This document shows positions 42,001-53,175 of a DNA stretch of 64,000 nt, in pieces. A program made the translations under genes and the position numbers. The stretch is from contig LRSR01007913.1 of assembly GCA_001579985.1 (NCBI GenBank), positions 1-64,000 of the forward strand. The letters run 5' to 3'. The stretch comes from Hypsibius dujardini. Lineage: Eukaryota > Tardigrada > Eutardigrada > Parachela > Hypsibiidae. Each line of letters opens with the position of its first letter. Position 1 is the first letter of the stretch. The notes beneath the pieces were generated by a model that did not search any database, was not told the origin of the DNA, and saw nothing but the letters and a program-made list of their open reading frames with translations.

Positions 42001-43584
42001 GGACGCCAACTGGAGGCCCGAAGATGTCAAGGTTTGTCATCCATTTACCGGTACATTTGCGGCTGCATGACAATGCAGTCGCTTAGGACCTTTACACACT
42101 GTCGATAATAATGTTATACTAGTAATTTTTAATGGGTATTAGGTTGAGTTTTCGGTGGTAAGAATGCCAACCTCCGGAAACTACCTGACCCAACTGCACT
42201 GCCTCTATCAATATGGTCAGGGTCCGTCTACCGACCTCACCGCGGTCGAAATCATTCCACCACTTGTCAACAACGGACCGTTCCGCTATCGCTGTTCCCG
42301 TCCGGTGGACATGGTCACCAAGACCATCCAAGCGCGATCAAACTCTTCCACGAACATGGTTGTTCATGTAAACTTGCGAATAGGCGACTCACCTGGTTGG
42401 TCATTAGCCGAGAGCAGCGTCTCCTTCTTTGACTGCCAATCCATCCCAACCTGCGACAGTTGCCGGCAGACTAGCAGACTTTGCTCATGGTCTATGGACC
42501 ATTCCTCATGCCAGACTCGACGACATTTAAAACCAACTAACGGTAACTTCCTAATTGACTGGCAGAGATGCTTAAAAAATTGTTATAGGGATGCTGTGTA
42601 CGATTCACGCGTGGTCTATCCGACTGGTCATCGTGCCAATTACCGACAGACAGCCTCAAAATTAATGGTGCTCTTTTGGGGACCGTGTAAGGTAATAGGG
42701 TCAATGAAGGCCAGTAATGTAAAGGAACATCCGGTGATATTTTGGCAGACAATACGAAGGAACTTGAGTCTTTACCGGGTCCCTGTCCAACACCTGTCGT
42801 TTTCACCCCCGTGGACCCCGAAAAAAACCCTCGGCTCACGTTCAACCACCCTAAACGCGGTAATAACGCCTCCGTTACCTTCATCACCTTCTCCGGGAAC
42901 TATCTTGAGGAGCTTCAGGCAGACATCGGCTTTCGTAACATCAAGGTAGCCTTTGGAAGCTCACCCTGCCAGGTGACGACGGTCTCAAGTCAGGCATTAC
43001 TCTGTGTACTGCGGAATGTCACCTGGACAGGCTCGGTACCGATTGTGGTACGATTCAAAGGGATCAGGGTACCGTGCGACCACTGCTCATTCGAAATGGT
43101 ATCTCCACTGTTACCCTCAGTGGGTATTCGGCAAGCTGTTGCTGTTAAAGGGACCGATACCATGGTGAAGGGTGATGATAAAAGTGGCATCGACATAACA
43201 ATCATGGTTCTGCCTCCCGTTTCAATCGCAACCATCTTTTTTATCATCATCTTAAGTGTTCTGTGGAAAACGAGAGTGACGTCATTGAAAACTGGAGAAA
43301 GATTTCAAGATCTCAAGCAGCGTCTATTGGCCTGGTACCTGCCGGTGCCGTCTCAACCGACTCCAGCTACTGAGACGCTGTTGCATCCAAATTCCGATGG
43401 AGGATGTTGCTGTCGTCACTCGAAGGCGTTATATTCGCCTAGACCAACCGGGTGCATTGAGCACCAACACCATGACCCAGCGTTAAGGGTCAATGGGGAA
43501 GCAATAATACTAGACACTCCCGATGTTTCGGGTTACGAGGAGCCTATCATTTTTGCACACGAACAACACTGCCCAAGAACATGA
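39084..43584 (+). CDS. Truncated plexin-like receptor 1 (Sema-PSI-IPT-PSI-IPT-TM, no GAP)
   Basis: Eight exons (39084-39371, 39424-39828, 40430-40564, 40648-40791, 40909-41015, 41860-42031, 42143-42542, 42749-43584) encode 828 aa. A signal peptide (residues 1-22) precedes a Sema-type region of only about 300 residues (family norm about 500) containing ACICKDGR and ATVCRYSL. A plexin-type PSI follows (NRCARLTTCSACTGTR...CGWCVLENRC), an IPT-like segment, a second PSI (FFDCQSIPTCDSC...CSW), an IPT-like segment (LTF..., VTWTGS), one TM near residues 702-724, and a tail of about 105 aa ending with SGYEEPI. The RasGAP-like domain of true plexins is missing: the frame ends in a normal stop with AATAAA downstream. 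MET/RON share Sema-PSI-IPT, but no kinase follows. Intron 1 is only 52 nt and is the least certain junction. Paralogous to 46801-50697. Confidence 0.82.
39840..40339. mobile_element. hAT-like palindromic MITE, copy A (intron of plexin-like 1)
   Basis: A 500-bp element begins CAGGGGTT and ends AACCCCTG, with terminal inverted repeats of 40 bp or more including CAAGT..GAACCAGGA; the inversion extends through most of the element. Flanking octamers TGTATTAG and GGTATCAG agree at six of eight positions, consistent with an aged 8-bp target duplication. CAGGG ends and 8-bp duplications are hAT features. No coding capacity. It begins 11 bp after the donor of exon 2. Confidence 0.75.
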
Positions 43585-43820
43585 ACGTTCACTTCACGGA
43601 AAGGTGGGCAGCAGGCGGAATGTTTTCTGTAGAGGATTATTCGGTTGTACACGGTTTGGCCGCAGCAAAATGCACATACTTCAATGGACTCGACAGTAGC
43701 TTGCTTTCCTGTACTCTAGTTCATTCCTCTCGATCTGGTACAAACATTGTAAACCATTGCTCAATCATGACTGCCCCTTCATCTTCTGTGTTCGCAATGC
43801 GCAGCCTTTAGATGTTGTTG

Positions 43821-43826
43821 AATAAA
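43821..43826 (+). terminator. Polyadenylation signal AATAAA of plexin-like 1
   Basis: Perfect AATAAA 237 bp after the stop codon, supporting that the short-tailed receptor is a complete transcript rather than a fragment. Confidence 0.5.
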
Positions 43827-44871
43827 TGTTATTAATTAATTAACCGGGAAGACAGAAGACATATATACAGTGTACACTTGTTACTACAGAATATCACTAG
43901 TGGTCTTAGTGTTCTTACGTCAGCACCCACACTGGATGTACGCATAAATATATTGATTCTACGAAATATAGTGTATATCTTGGTGTATAATGTTTAGTAA
44001 GTTTCTAAATGGTAGGGCAGAGCGCGCTCAAAATGATGATACGACGATCGGACGATTGCAGCACTCCCGAAGTAGACCGGGGAACCGGAAACTCACATCG
44101 GGTTGGTTAAACCCGGATGACGTCGCCCGAGATACCTTCAAACCGACAACCAGGGTGATTGAGCCTTCCTTGTCGTGGCGGGACCATTTGCCACAGCCCA
44201 CTTTTGCACCTTTTTTTAGAACGGCAAGTCCAGCAAGACACCAGTAGGATTGAAGTCTGGTCCATATAGTTGCAAACGGAGCAGCAGCTTGAAAGCGAGC
44301 AGCTTCACATAGCTCGTTCCAATAGCCGTCCCTATCAGCCCCCCTTGGCAAACTCCCAATCAGCTTCACGGACACTACGCACATACATATGCATGACCGA
44401 TAAGATTAACATTCTCAAATAATAATGTCTAATGAGGTCAAAGCACGCGGAACACGTGCATCATTCTCCCAATACATTTCGAATATATTATTACCGTTGA
44501 TGAATTTTTTGAGCGACTTGGGGTCGGCGCACACTCAACCGTTGTTTTCCCGCTTCTTATGCGAAGAAGTGTCTTTTTAACGTGAGCTCACACCAGGAGT
44601 GATCCATATTTGTGGGTTCGACTCTTATATTTGCGCGGAATGACGATGCTATATATGTCCGATATGATACGGTGCGGAAACTGTGTATATTTTTGCTACA
44701 GCTGTGGGTTGAATGAGCTCGAACAGCCGAACGTTCAAAATGCCTCTCACAGCTCCATGTAGACCAAAGCACTTTCTTGGGACATTGTACTTCAAATAGC
44801 GCAAGGAATATCCGAACAATATTGCTACTACAATTCACCCCAGCCGTTGTCAGACCTCTCTGTGTACAGTG
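43827..44871. other. Intergenic between plexin-like 1 and small secreted protein 2
   Basis: No gene is supported. A minus-strand open frame of 118 codons at 44028-44384 has no recognisable family or splice context and is not annotated. Confidence 0.4.
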
Positions 44872-45234
44872 ATGGCTGCGGTTTTGGCTTGGAACTCATT
44901 ATTTTGGGGTACACTGCTCGTGGGAGTCTGTGCAAGGAGCAGCAGTGCTGGCTCTGCAACGTGCCTCACTGACTTGGAGGACCGGTACTCGGTGAGCCTG
45001 GAAACGGTCCAGCTAGTGTGCAGCTGTACCGCAGCCGCGGGCTTCATCTACCTCGACAACCGACCGCTGCACGACGGTGACTTCGGATGCACAGTGTTTC
45101 AGGACGGTGGTGTGGATAACGATACTAAATTTCACACGATATTGGACTGTGGCGCTTATCTTTCGGGAGAGTTCGCGTGTCTTTGTCCGACTGACAGCTG
45201 CACATCGTCACTCCTGCGGAAGCCACTTTTGTAA
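44872..45234 (+). CDS. Small secreted Cys-rich protein 2 (Ig-like cysteine pattern)
   Basis: Single exon, 120 aa, starting MAAVLAWNSLFWG; the signal peptide ends near residue 26. Mature part has eight cysteines matching those of the protein at 35675-36034 almost one for one: LETVQLVCSC, DNRPLHDGDFGCTV, TILDCGAYLSGEFACLCP. The two are tandem-cluster paralogs that diverged well but kept the cysteine framework, so both are under constraint. There is one possible N-glycosylation sequon (NDT). Its position just upstream of plexin-like 2 repeats the arrangement upstream of plexin-like 1. The family is not recognised; a secreted ligand or co-receptor is a guess. Confidence 0.72.
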   Translation: MAAVLAWNSLFWGTLLVGVCARSSSAGSATCLTDLEDRYSVSLETVQLVCSCTAAAGFIYLDNRPLHDGDFGCTVFQDGGVDNDTKFHTILDCGAYLSGEFACLCPTDSCTSSLLRKPLL

Positions 45235-45579
45235 CATTGGAATCTGGAATCTAACCAAAGGAATTTGATTGTCGTAGCAAACTGCCGTTCATTTGCTGGA
45301 GGCCGGTAGTCCTCATACATTTGTGATTCTTCCAGTATTTTCCTAATTTATAGAAGATTCTTGCCGACAGCCGTAATAGCATAATTGTCTTCATCTACAC
45401 GGTTGAGTGTATGTGTTGTTTAAGTGATTTTCTGATTCTCGTGACGAGCACAAAAATTCATTGAATGCAGTTGCACTGTAAAAGTTATTCACTCATGTAA
45501 CACATTTACCATGGATGGATTTATTTCGTTGGAGGAACCTATTCTGGCTTGGTTCATTATTATGATTATGAAATTGTAC

Positions 45580-46114
45580 ACATGTGGCAAAAACCTTCAA
45601 CTAACCAAGTTAAAACCATTCTTTTACCGGCGTCCAGCAAAATATGGTGGTCCTAGGGTGCCTTTGACGCTTTATTGATCTATTGATTGAGTTCAAAATT
45701 TATTTTCACTACTTCCTTGCCTGAACGGAATATTTTTATTTGATATTTGGCCATCAATCACGACCAGGAAAGCCCAACAATTCCGCGCAGTTACAGATGC
45801 GGAAGAAGAAGAACAAAGGGCGCTATTCCATTGCCCAATATTCAATTTTGGAATTATTCAAATTAATAATAATATTATCACTGTAGAATCTTTGATTGAG
45901 ATTTTTTAAATGAAAATAAAGAATGTTTATCCAGTATGGAATTTTATTCGATTTTGATTTTTCCAATCGATTGGGCATGTAAACGATAAATCAACCCATG
46001 GAAATAGCAGTGGCACAGGAAGGCAAGTATTGGCTCAAACTCGGACCACCATCTTTTGCTCGGCGTCGGTAAAAATGGTTTTAACTTGGTAAATTGAAGG
46101 TTTTTGCCCCATGT
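45580..46114. mobile_element. MITE family 2, full copy
   Basis: Inverted ends: the left (from about 45586) has GGCAAAAACCTTCAA, CCAAGTTAAAACCATT and TTTACCGGCGTCC; the right (to about 46113) has their reverse complements. Total about 535 bp, no coding frame. It lies between small secreted protein 2 and plexin-like 2. A related piece occurs at the right edge of the window (from about 63763). Confidence 0.7.
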
Positions 46115-46800
46115 ACGTATTGATCCCAAGTGTTACTTTTACTGTAGTTTTGTAAAGCTGTATTTATGCGTTTATAATCAGCTGGGATGATCCCGCGGAT
46201 TATCGAAATAGGGATAGTGAGCATCGAACAAGTCACCAAGGGATATTACAGTAATCAAAGGTGCTACGTGGTCTCTGACCAATCCTATTAGAGGTCACAG
46301 ACAATCAGCATTTCGCTTTATCATCACGCAGCATATCAAACAACACTTGGCCTCATTTACCTCTTTATATGGACGCACATCATAGATTAATTATGCTAAA
46401 TTCAACATCATTAGACTACTATGAATAAAGGTGGGGGCGTAGACCTCGAAGAGCGTGCCCAAATGTTATCATCCGAGCAAACGATTCTGGCCTACTCTTG
46501 TTCCCAACGCGTTATTTATATTGTCTGTTATCAGCACCTTGTCTACCTGCGGTGCAATGAACCGGGATACCAAAGTACCCTACACTGGTAGTATAAATAT
46601 GCGTTTTAGCATGCCATTAAAATATTTTTTTATTTGAGAACTCGCAGTTTAGGGTGTCGCCGTGGACGCCACACGGACGCACGCAGCGGAATTTTTGTGA
46701 ATGGGTTGAGGGTCTACGGTAGTCGGTTTAGAATCGACGACCTTGGATCACGCCGAATATTTACTGAATTTGACTAGCAAAAGGATAATTAAGCCAAAAA

Positions 46801-49800
46801 ATGGTCCACTACGAAAGTGGATTTGGAGTGCGGTTCGTGCATTGGCTTATAATATACGCCGCAATATTTTTCGCTCACATGACCGAAGCTCTACGACCGG
46901 ATGTTCTAGCTCAGTTTGCCCTACCGGGAAACATGACGTTCCGGTCCATATTTATCTACCACGACGGGGCGGTTGGCCTCACTCACGAACACGGAACGTT
47001 GCAATTGAGCCAATCGAATTTAGAGCAAGCAGCGGAATCAGGGTACGTCGACGATCAAGCGTGGAACTCAACAGGAATCGAAAAATCCTGTAAATTATTG
47101 AGACAAGAAGAACAATCAGAGCATATCAAAAGCAACGTAGCGAGTTTCTGCTATGGACAAGAACGTTTCTTCGTTACCATCAACAACGCTACCGGATGTT
47201 TGCATTCCGAGCTGAGGCAACGGACGTTCAATTTCACAGGAACGGAAGACGTTCGTTTAACTGCCCGACTCTCCTGTAACAGTCACGACGGACGACGGTT
47301 CCACGAGGCTACTGCGGCGACGGTGATCGCCGACTACCTGTACGTCAGCTTTTTCGAGCAAGACCCAAAGAACGAGCGGAACAGTTCATCGGTCGTTTGT
47401 CGTTATGTGTTCCCCAAATCATCTGTATTAGAAAAGGTAAACGTTGTAAGACACACAAGTTTGACAAAACCAGCGAACCTTCCCGGTTGTTTGTAGAACC
47501 ACGCGCACTGGACAGAGAGGGCGCAGGAGTTTTTTCCGGGGACCCGACTGATGGCTATGACTACGTCCTTCGTGGACAACAGACACATCCTCATTACTCA
47601 GGAAATCGATCGTGTTCGAGTGATAAGTGTAATGCCATTACCATGTACAGTTGCTCCACAAAACGACAAGCGTCGAAATCTGGTGAATGTGTACCTCATT
47701 TGACAGATTTCGACAGTCAAACCCCCTCGGACGTCCTCGCACATCGATCTGGTCTTACTGCCGAGCTCCAGGCCGCAGACCAAACTGTTGGACCACATCA
47801 CCGCCGTGACGGTCGGCCAAAACTCTGAAGATTTCTTCATGCTCACTGAGCGTCAGGTAATCAATCCCTCACGTACGTACCAGATTGATACCGGAGCTTC
47901 AAGGTCAAATAACAATGTAGGTTACAACTCGCAGGTACTCAAGTTTGATCTGAACCGATGTTCGCGGCTGACCACTTGTAGCTCTTGCATCGGAACGCAA
48001 CATAAAGACACCCACTGTGGATGGTGCGTTCTCGAAAACCGGTAAGCCTATGAAACCTTGATGACCTGTACCAAGCACAATCTTTATAAGTGCCTACACT
48101 CAGGGGTTTATTTAGAGTCCTTACAAGTCAGAACCAGGACCTCATAACAGGTTCAAGGTACACAGAGAAGGCAAACGGAAAAAATTCTGCCTTTTGTTTC
48201 TAGTAATTTTGAAAGTTGTGTGGGTGTGGGTATCTGATCTCCTAGGACCCTCTGGAATTTCAAATTTTTTCAAAAAATGTAGTATTTTTCATCAGATTTT
48301 GACCATTGTTGAAAGTTTTTAACTTCATATGTGCAGTTATTAATCAAGCGCTTATATTGAGAAATCTCAAATGTGATTGAAAATAGAAGTTTTTGAAAAA
48401 ATGTGATATTCCTCGGATTTGAAAATTAGCCTCCCACCCCACAAGCTTCAAAACGGTCAGGAACAAAAGGCCGGATTTTGGGTTCGATTTAAAAAAATGA
48501 GATTTTATCCGTTTGCCCACCCCTGGCCCTATTATGAGGGTGCTGGTTCCAACTTGTAAGGACCCTAGACGAGTCTCTGCATACAAATCTCAATCAGGTG
48601 CTCACCGCTTTCCGCGTGTGCTTCTGCGTTCGACGATCGCAACCCGACAATGGAAGGCAAGCTCTGGCTGAAGGACTTCATTGCCCACCCGCGACAGTGT
48701 CCGAATACCAAGCGCTATGAGGACGTTACCAGTTACGCCATCGACACGCCCAACTGGAAGTCGAACGATGTGAAGGTACACGCAACTGTTAGGCATCGGG
48801 TTATGTTGCAGTGTTGAGCGTATGACCAGAGAAATTTGATTACCCCTGGAACGGCAATAGCCTCTTCTTTTCTCAGCACACTAACCGGAAAACTGAGATA
48901 GTGTGGGAGCCTAGCCGATGCAGCAGGAAGGGTAGGGGCGTGTGTGCGGGGTTCCTCTATCTTTTCGGAGGCTTGCATATTTAGGGGCGGACCGATATCA
49001 ACATGAACACGAACAATCATTAGGTGTGCTGTGCTTTGAACCTAAGCAAAAGTTGTGCAACCTTTAACTCACTACGTGCTGGATGGGATACATATGACAC
49101 CATTGCCGGAATGATATCGGTCCGACCTGAATATGAATGCTTTCCAAAGGCAGATTGTAACCTCTCACGCACGCCCGCGGCATCGTTAATCATTTCTACA
49201 GGGAATGATTTACAAACATTTACTCAACTTTAAGGGATTACCGTAAAAACCGCGTTTACTGGTTCCAATATTCATAATTAACTGGATAATGTGCTGGATA
49301 AAATTCAATTTTCAGTGAACCCCAAATTCCCCTGAGACAATGTTTCACAACCATCACGGGTGAAGAACGTAGCTTACCTCCACAATTGAGATGTACATCT
49401 TTAGATGAAGTTTGGTGACGCGTGTCTGATTGGAAAGAGGGGATGATATCATCCCGCTATTTACGGTTACCTCGCAGGGTTGCACAATAACAATTTCAGA
49501 TTGAATTTTTGGCTGTCAACATACCACCCAACGGACTCTACCAAGCTGATCTGCAGTGCACATACCGATACGGTCAGACCAACCGATCCGACACTACCAC
49601 GGTAACCTTTAAGCCACAGACCGACGAAGCACCAGCGCGTTTTGCCTGTACCAATCCACCGTCAATGGTGGAACGGGCCATACAATCACGATCCAATTTC
49701 TCTTCCTTAATGACTGTTCGCGTGGCTCTGAGTTCCCGGAAAAGTTCACGAGCCCTTTCTGAAACCGAGTTGATCCTCTTAAATTGCGGTTCCATGACAA

Positions 49801-50697
49801 CGTGTTTCGACTGTGGAACCTCCCTGGGTCGCTGCGTCTGGCTGTTTGAAACCTCAATGTGCACTGCTGTATCCGGAGAAATTCGTGGTAACGTTTCCGT
49901 TTGAAAAGTGAAAAAAATTAAACTATTGCATGCGTTCTACCAATAGTTTTGTAGTACTGAGCGAAAACCGGTGTCCACCTCAACCGACCGCCCGACCGGC
50001 CACTTCTTCGGTGCCCATATTCACTTTCAATTTTCCGACCGCGTGCGAAAACTGTTCGGTCCTACGGTTGACCTTTTCCGGCAACTACCTCGACAGCGTC
50101 CAGGAGAACCTTCGAGACCTGCGAATTACCCTCGAAGAGACCGAATGCCTTGTTGTCATCAAGCCGTTGGATCAGGCTGTGGAATGTGAGATGCGTGATA
50201 TGGCATGGACCGGTCGAGCTTCAGTGAGGATAAGGTACAACGGATGGCGGGTCGCCTGTAATAAGTGTTGGTTTGAGAGACTCCCGGCTCGGACGCCTTC
50301 TGTTGGTAAGACTCGAAGGACGACAAACGAAATTAGAAGAATCAGACCATCGACCAGCCATGAAATCGACACGGTTACGATGATCCTCATTCCGGTGGTG
50401 ATGGCCTTCGGGTTGCTCTGTCTGGTTCTGGCGGTCGGTCTGCGAGTGCGAGCCATGTCGCAGAAATCGGATCAAGACATGGAGGAGTTCCGAGCCCTGG
50501 TGACGCAGCGATCTCGGCCGATGGAAGTACAGCGAATTGGCGCGGCAAGCACTTATGCATGTCCTTCGCAGACGGAAGCAGCCGTGGAAATTGAGGAACA
50601 ACAGCATGTGTATATGAAAATATTAGAACCGTGCCAGGAACCATCTAATTCGGGCTACGAGATACCTGTCAGTATAGCCAGTTCGCAAGCTAATTGA
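46801..50697 (+). CDS. Truncated plexin-like receptor 2 (Sema-PSI-IPT-PSI-IPT-TM, no GAP)
   Basis: Seven exons (46801-47436, 47497-47628, 47707-47856, 47935-48041, 48598-48775, 49500-49887, 49955-50697) encode 777 aa. Architecture equals plexin-like 1: signal sequence, short Sema-type region (to about residue 306; LSCNSHDGR, VVCRYVFP), PSI (NRCSRLTTCSSC...CGWCVLENRC), IPT-like segment, second PSI (NCGSMTTCFDC...CVW), IPT-like segment (MAWTGRASVRI), one TM (about residues 670-692) and a roughly 85-residue tail ending NSGYEIPVS. Exon phases match copy 1; the PSI exon is 107 bp in both. Copy 1 has one extra intron in the first Sema exon. The coding frame is clean, so both copies look functional. 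No GAP domain follows before the next gene. A soluble-decoy or kinase-linked role is possible, not shown. Confidence 0.83.
48101..48579. mobile_element. hAT-like palindromic MITE, copy B (intron of plexin-like 2)
   Basis: Same family as 39840-40339. Starts CAGGGGTTTATTTAGAGTCC, ends ..GACGAGTCTCTG; internal halves are inverted copies (e.g. CCTTTTGTT near the left end and its complement near 48463). Flanking octamers CCTACACT and CATACAAA agree at five of eight. Lies in the intron between PSI exon 47935-48041 and exon 48598-48775. Confidence 0.75.
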
Positions 50698-52286
50698 GGG
50701 CCATTGTCGAGTTTCTGTTTATTGGCATGGCCAAATACGTGGAACACATTTAGCTGTATAAATTGCTCTACAGATAATTTGTAGAAAGCTCTGCAAGTTA
50801 TGCAGCACCATTTCATGTCTCTTTTTATTGTTTTTCATTTGTTTGTTGGGTACAGTTGTTTGTGTTGAAGTATGTTGTACAATAATGTATGATTCATCCA
50901 ATGTATCTATCGATTGTAATAATATAATAACCGTACTCTAGTTCCTTCGCCTAAGTCTACAGCATCAGAACCGTAGGTAAGCCCGAAACAAAAGGTTAAA
51001 CACAAAGGAAGGTAATACGAGGTCCTGCAGGCACAGCTTTTCTTATGTCTTGACTGCTAGTAGAACGCGCAGTGTCACCCCAAAGCGTGAGATTTCCGAG
51101 GCCCAATTTTTTCCTTTGGCTTATGTGAGTCCATCACGATTTGCAAAAGGGACTTTTATTTTTGAGAAAAAAATTGAAGTAGACATTTCCTTCAATGAAT
51201 TATGAACTCGCAAACGATCCGATCGTTAGGAAGACCGAGGAGGGATTAGTGTCTACTCGTATACATGCAGAGTATGTACTTTATATAACATGGTAGTCGT
51301 AGTTCGCAATTTGTAGTTAGTAGTTGTCTTTTGTATTCAGTCGTAATTTTTATTTAGTAGTTACGTAGTTGCACTTTCCAATTGTAGTTTTTATTTAGTA
51401 AGCCATACATTTTTATAAAAATAATGCGATTTTATTTATTTATTAAACGTACTATAACAGTTGGCTGTACCGGTTCTTTCCCCGACGAGAAAAATGACAC
51501 TAGTGACTATAATTCGAACCTTAATTGAAATCCTATATGGTTCTCAAAACGGTACTATGGTACGTTACAATTTGGCGGTCTATCTTCTTGTCCATACCAA
51601 AATAAAGTCATAACTGCATCCCAGAATTGGATGCAAAAACAGCTACAATTATGGACTGAGCCGCACTTGGTTGACCAATGGTCTATCTTCCCCAAATGTT
51701 CTTTCCTTCATCACAAAATGTTTGGCATCATTGGAAATGCCAGGGGTGAAAAAAATGGGAAAAAACATTTGCTCCCGTTATTGAGCCTCCGCCCTTTTCA
51801 TTTGACAGCATGACCCCCTTTGCCAATCTTTATGCACATGCTTTATGGTTTGTCTTGCCTGCCTGTCTGCCCTGCCTTCCTTTCTTGGAATGTATCGTTC
51901 AGTATTCATTCACAGATTGTCCACAGAGTCAACAGACATCCAGCCGCCCGCCCCATTCAGCGGGAACTTCGATCACCGCCATCAACAGGTGACCAGCATG
52001 ATAACGCCTTAATCTTTATTCTGTCTTGAGACCGTGCTAACACAGCCTTGCTGCAAACAGTCTCTGTGAGACCGTATTAATTAGTTCGGAACGCAGTTGA
52101 AAATTTGTAATTAAGCGACTGAATTTGACGATACAGTACATGTACGAGTATAAATTCAAAATTTGTGCGTAATAAGTTTTCTTTCTTGCCTTTTCTTTTC
52201 AATTCTGTATACCCTTTTTTTCTACCTGCAGAATTCCTCCGAGTGTTTCAGACACCGGAATATTATTCGCAGGCATCATATACGTA
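50698..52286. other. Intergenic between plexin-like 2 and membrane protein 2
   Basis: No gene is supported. From about 51295 to 51410 there are loose repeats of GTAGTTAGTAG and TTTTTATTTAGTA. No element ends could be defined. Confidence 0.4.
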
Positions 52287-53175
52287 ATGGCAAGGGAAAT
52301 CGTTTACCAACAGTAAGCATTACGACAGAAAACTATTTTATTACATTACAGTTTTATATTATTGTAATTATTATTACATTATATTATTACATTTTTTTAT
52401 TTTCTATTCAGTCCATTTCTGCACGCTACATCATAACCCTGCAATAATGATTTTCTGTACATGATACTTTTATTTCAGACATCTTCTCGTCGGTGGGTAC
52501 CTGATTTGCTGTCTCTGCTCCTTCACGGCTACAGCACCAGCAGCGATCAACACCGACACCGGCCCCTTTACCGATGCCTGTACTTTCACCTATCCCTCTC
52601 AAAAATTTGACTTCTGCGACGGTAGTCGCGACGGGGTAACCATTGGCTGTGACTGCGCTTGCTCACTCGCCACGCAATGCTTCAAATCCACCTCTCCTCC
52701 CTCTAAAATCCTCAAGCTCAACGTGACTGTGATCGACGAGTCCGAGGGAGACGGACGACCTCACACCAGCTCGCAATACGACTTGCCGCGAGACCTTGTC
52801 ACGTCTGCAGTGGCCGGCCACTATTTCTGCTCGTGCGACGCGACCTGCGGTCCGAAGCAGTTTGATGAAGCCTCGAATGCCGCCCACCTTGAGCTGACCT
52901 TCTGCGGCGGAGTCACCCATACCAATGACGTCGACAAATCGACGGATAATCCGTCGAGTGGAGCGAGCAGTCGATCGTTGGGCCCTGATGGCAACGATTC
53001 AGTCGGGCAAGTGCAGGCCGTTTCCATGCAAGAGAACCAAACTGTGATTGGGATACTGGCTTTCCTTTGTGCTTTCTGTGTCGCTTGTTGTCTGTGGTGG
53101 AGCTACAAGCGCGTCCGCAAATTTCTCAGTGATAAGGGGAGGAACGGCGGGTACAGTGGAGCCGCATCTGAATAG
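52287..53175 (+). CDS. Single-pass type I membrane protein 2, Ig-like cysteine pattern
   Basis: Two exons (52287-52312 and 52479-53175) encode 240 aa. The 26-nt first exon (ATG to CA, donor GTAAGC) joins in frame to give a proper signal peptide (LLVGGYLICCLCSFTATA). The ectodomain is Cys-rich: VTIGCDCAC, then about 60 residues later AGHYFCSCDATC, preceded by a strand-like ILKLNVTVID; the pairing resembles Ig B- and F-strand cysteines and recalls the YFC motif of the protein at 36764-37615. One TM helix (IGILAFLCAFCVACCLWW, about residues 195-214) ends in a short basic tail. It has few sequons (NVT, NDS, NQT). Family not recognised. The start exon is inferred; other 5' exons are possible. Confidence 0.62.

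Noticed and set aside
44028-44384. Minus-strand open frame of 118 codons
   Set aside because: No recognisable domain, no splice partners and no paralog; may be chance or an old element.
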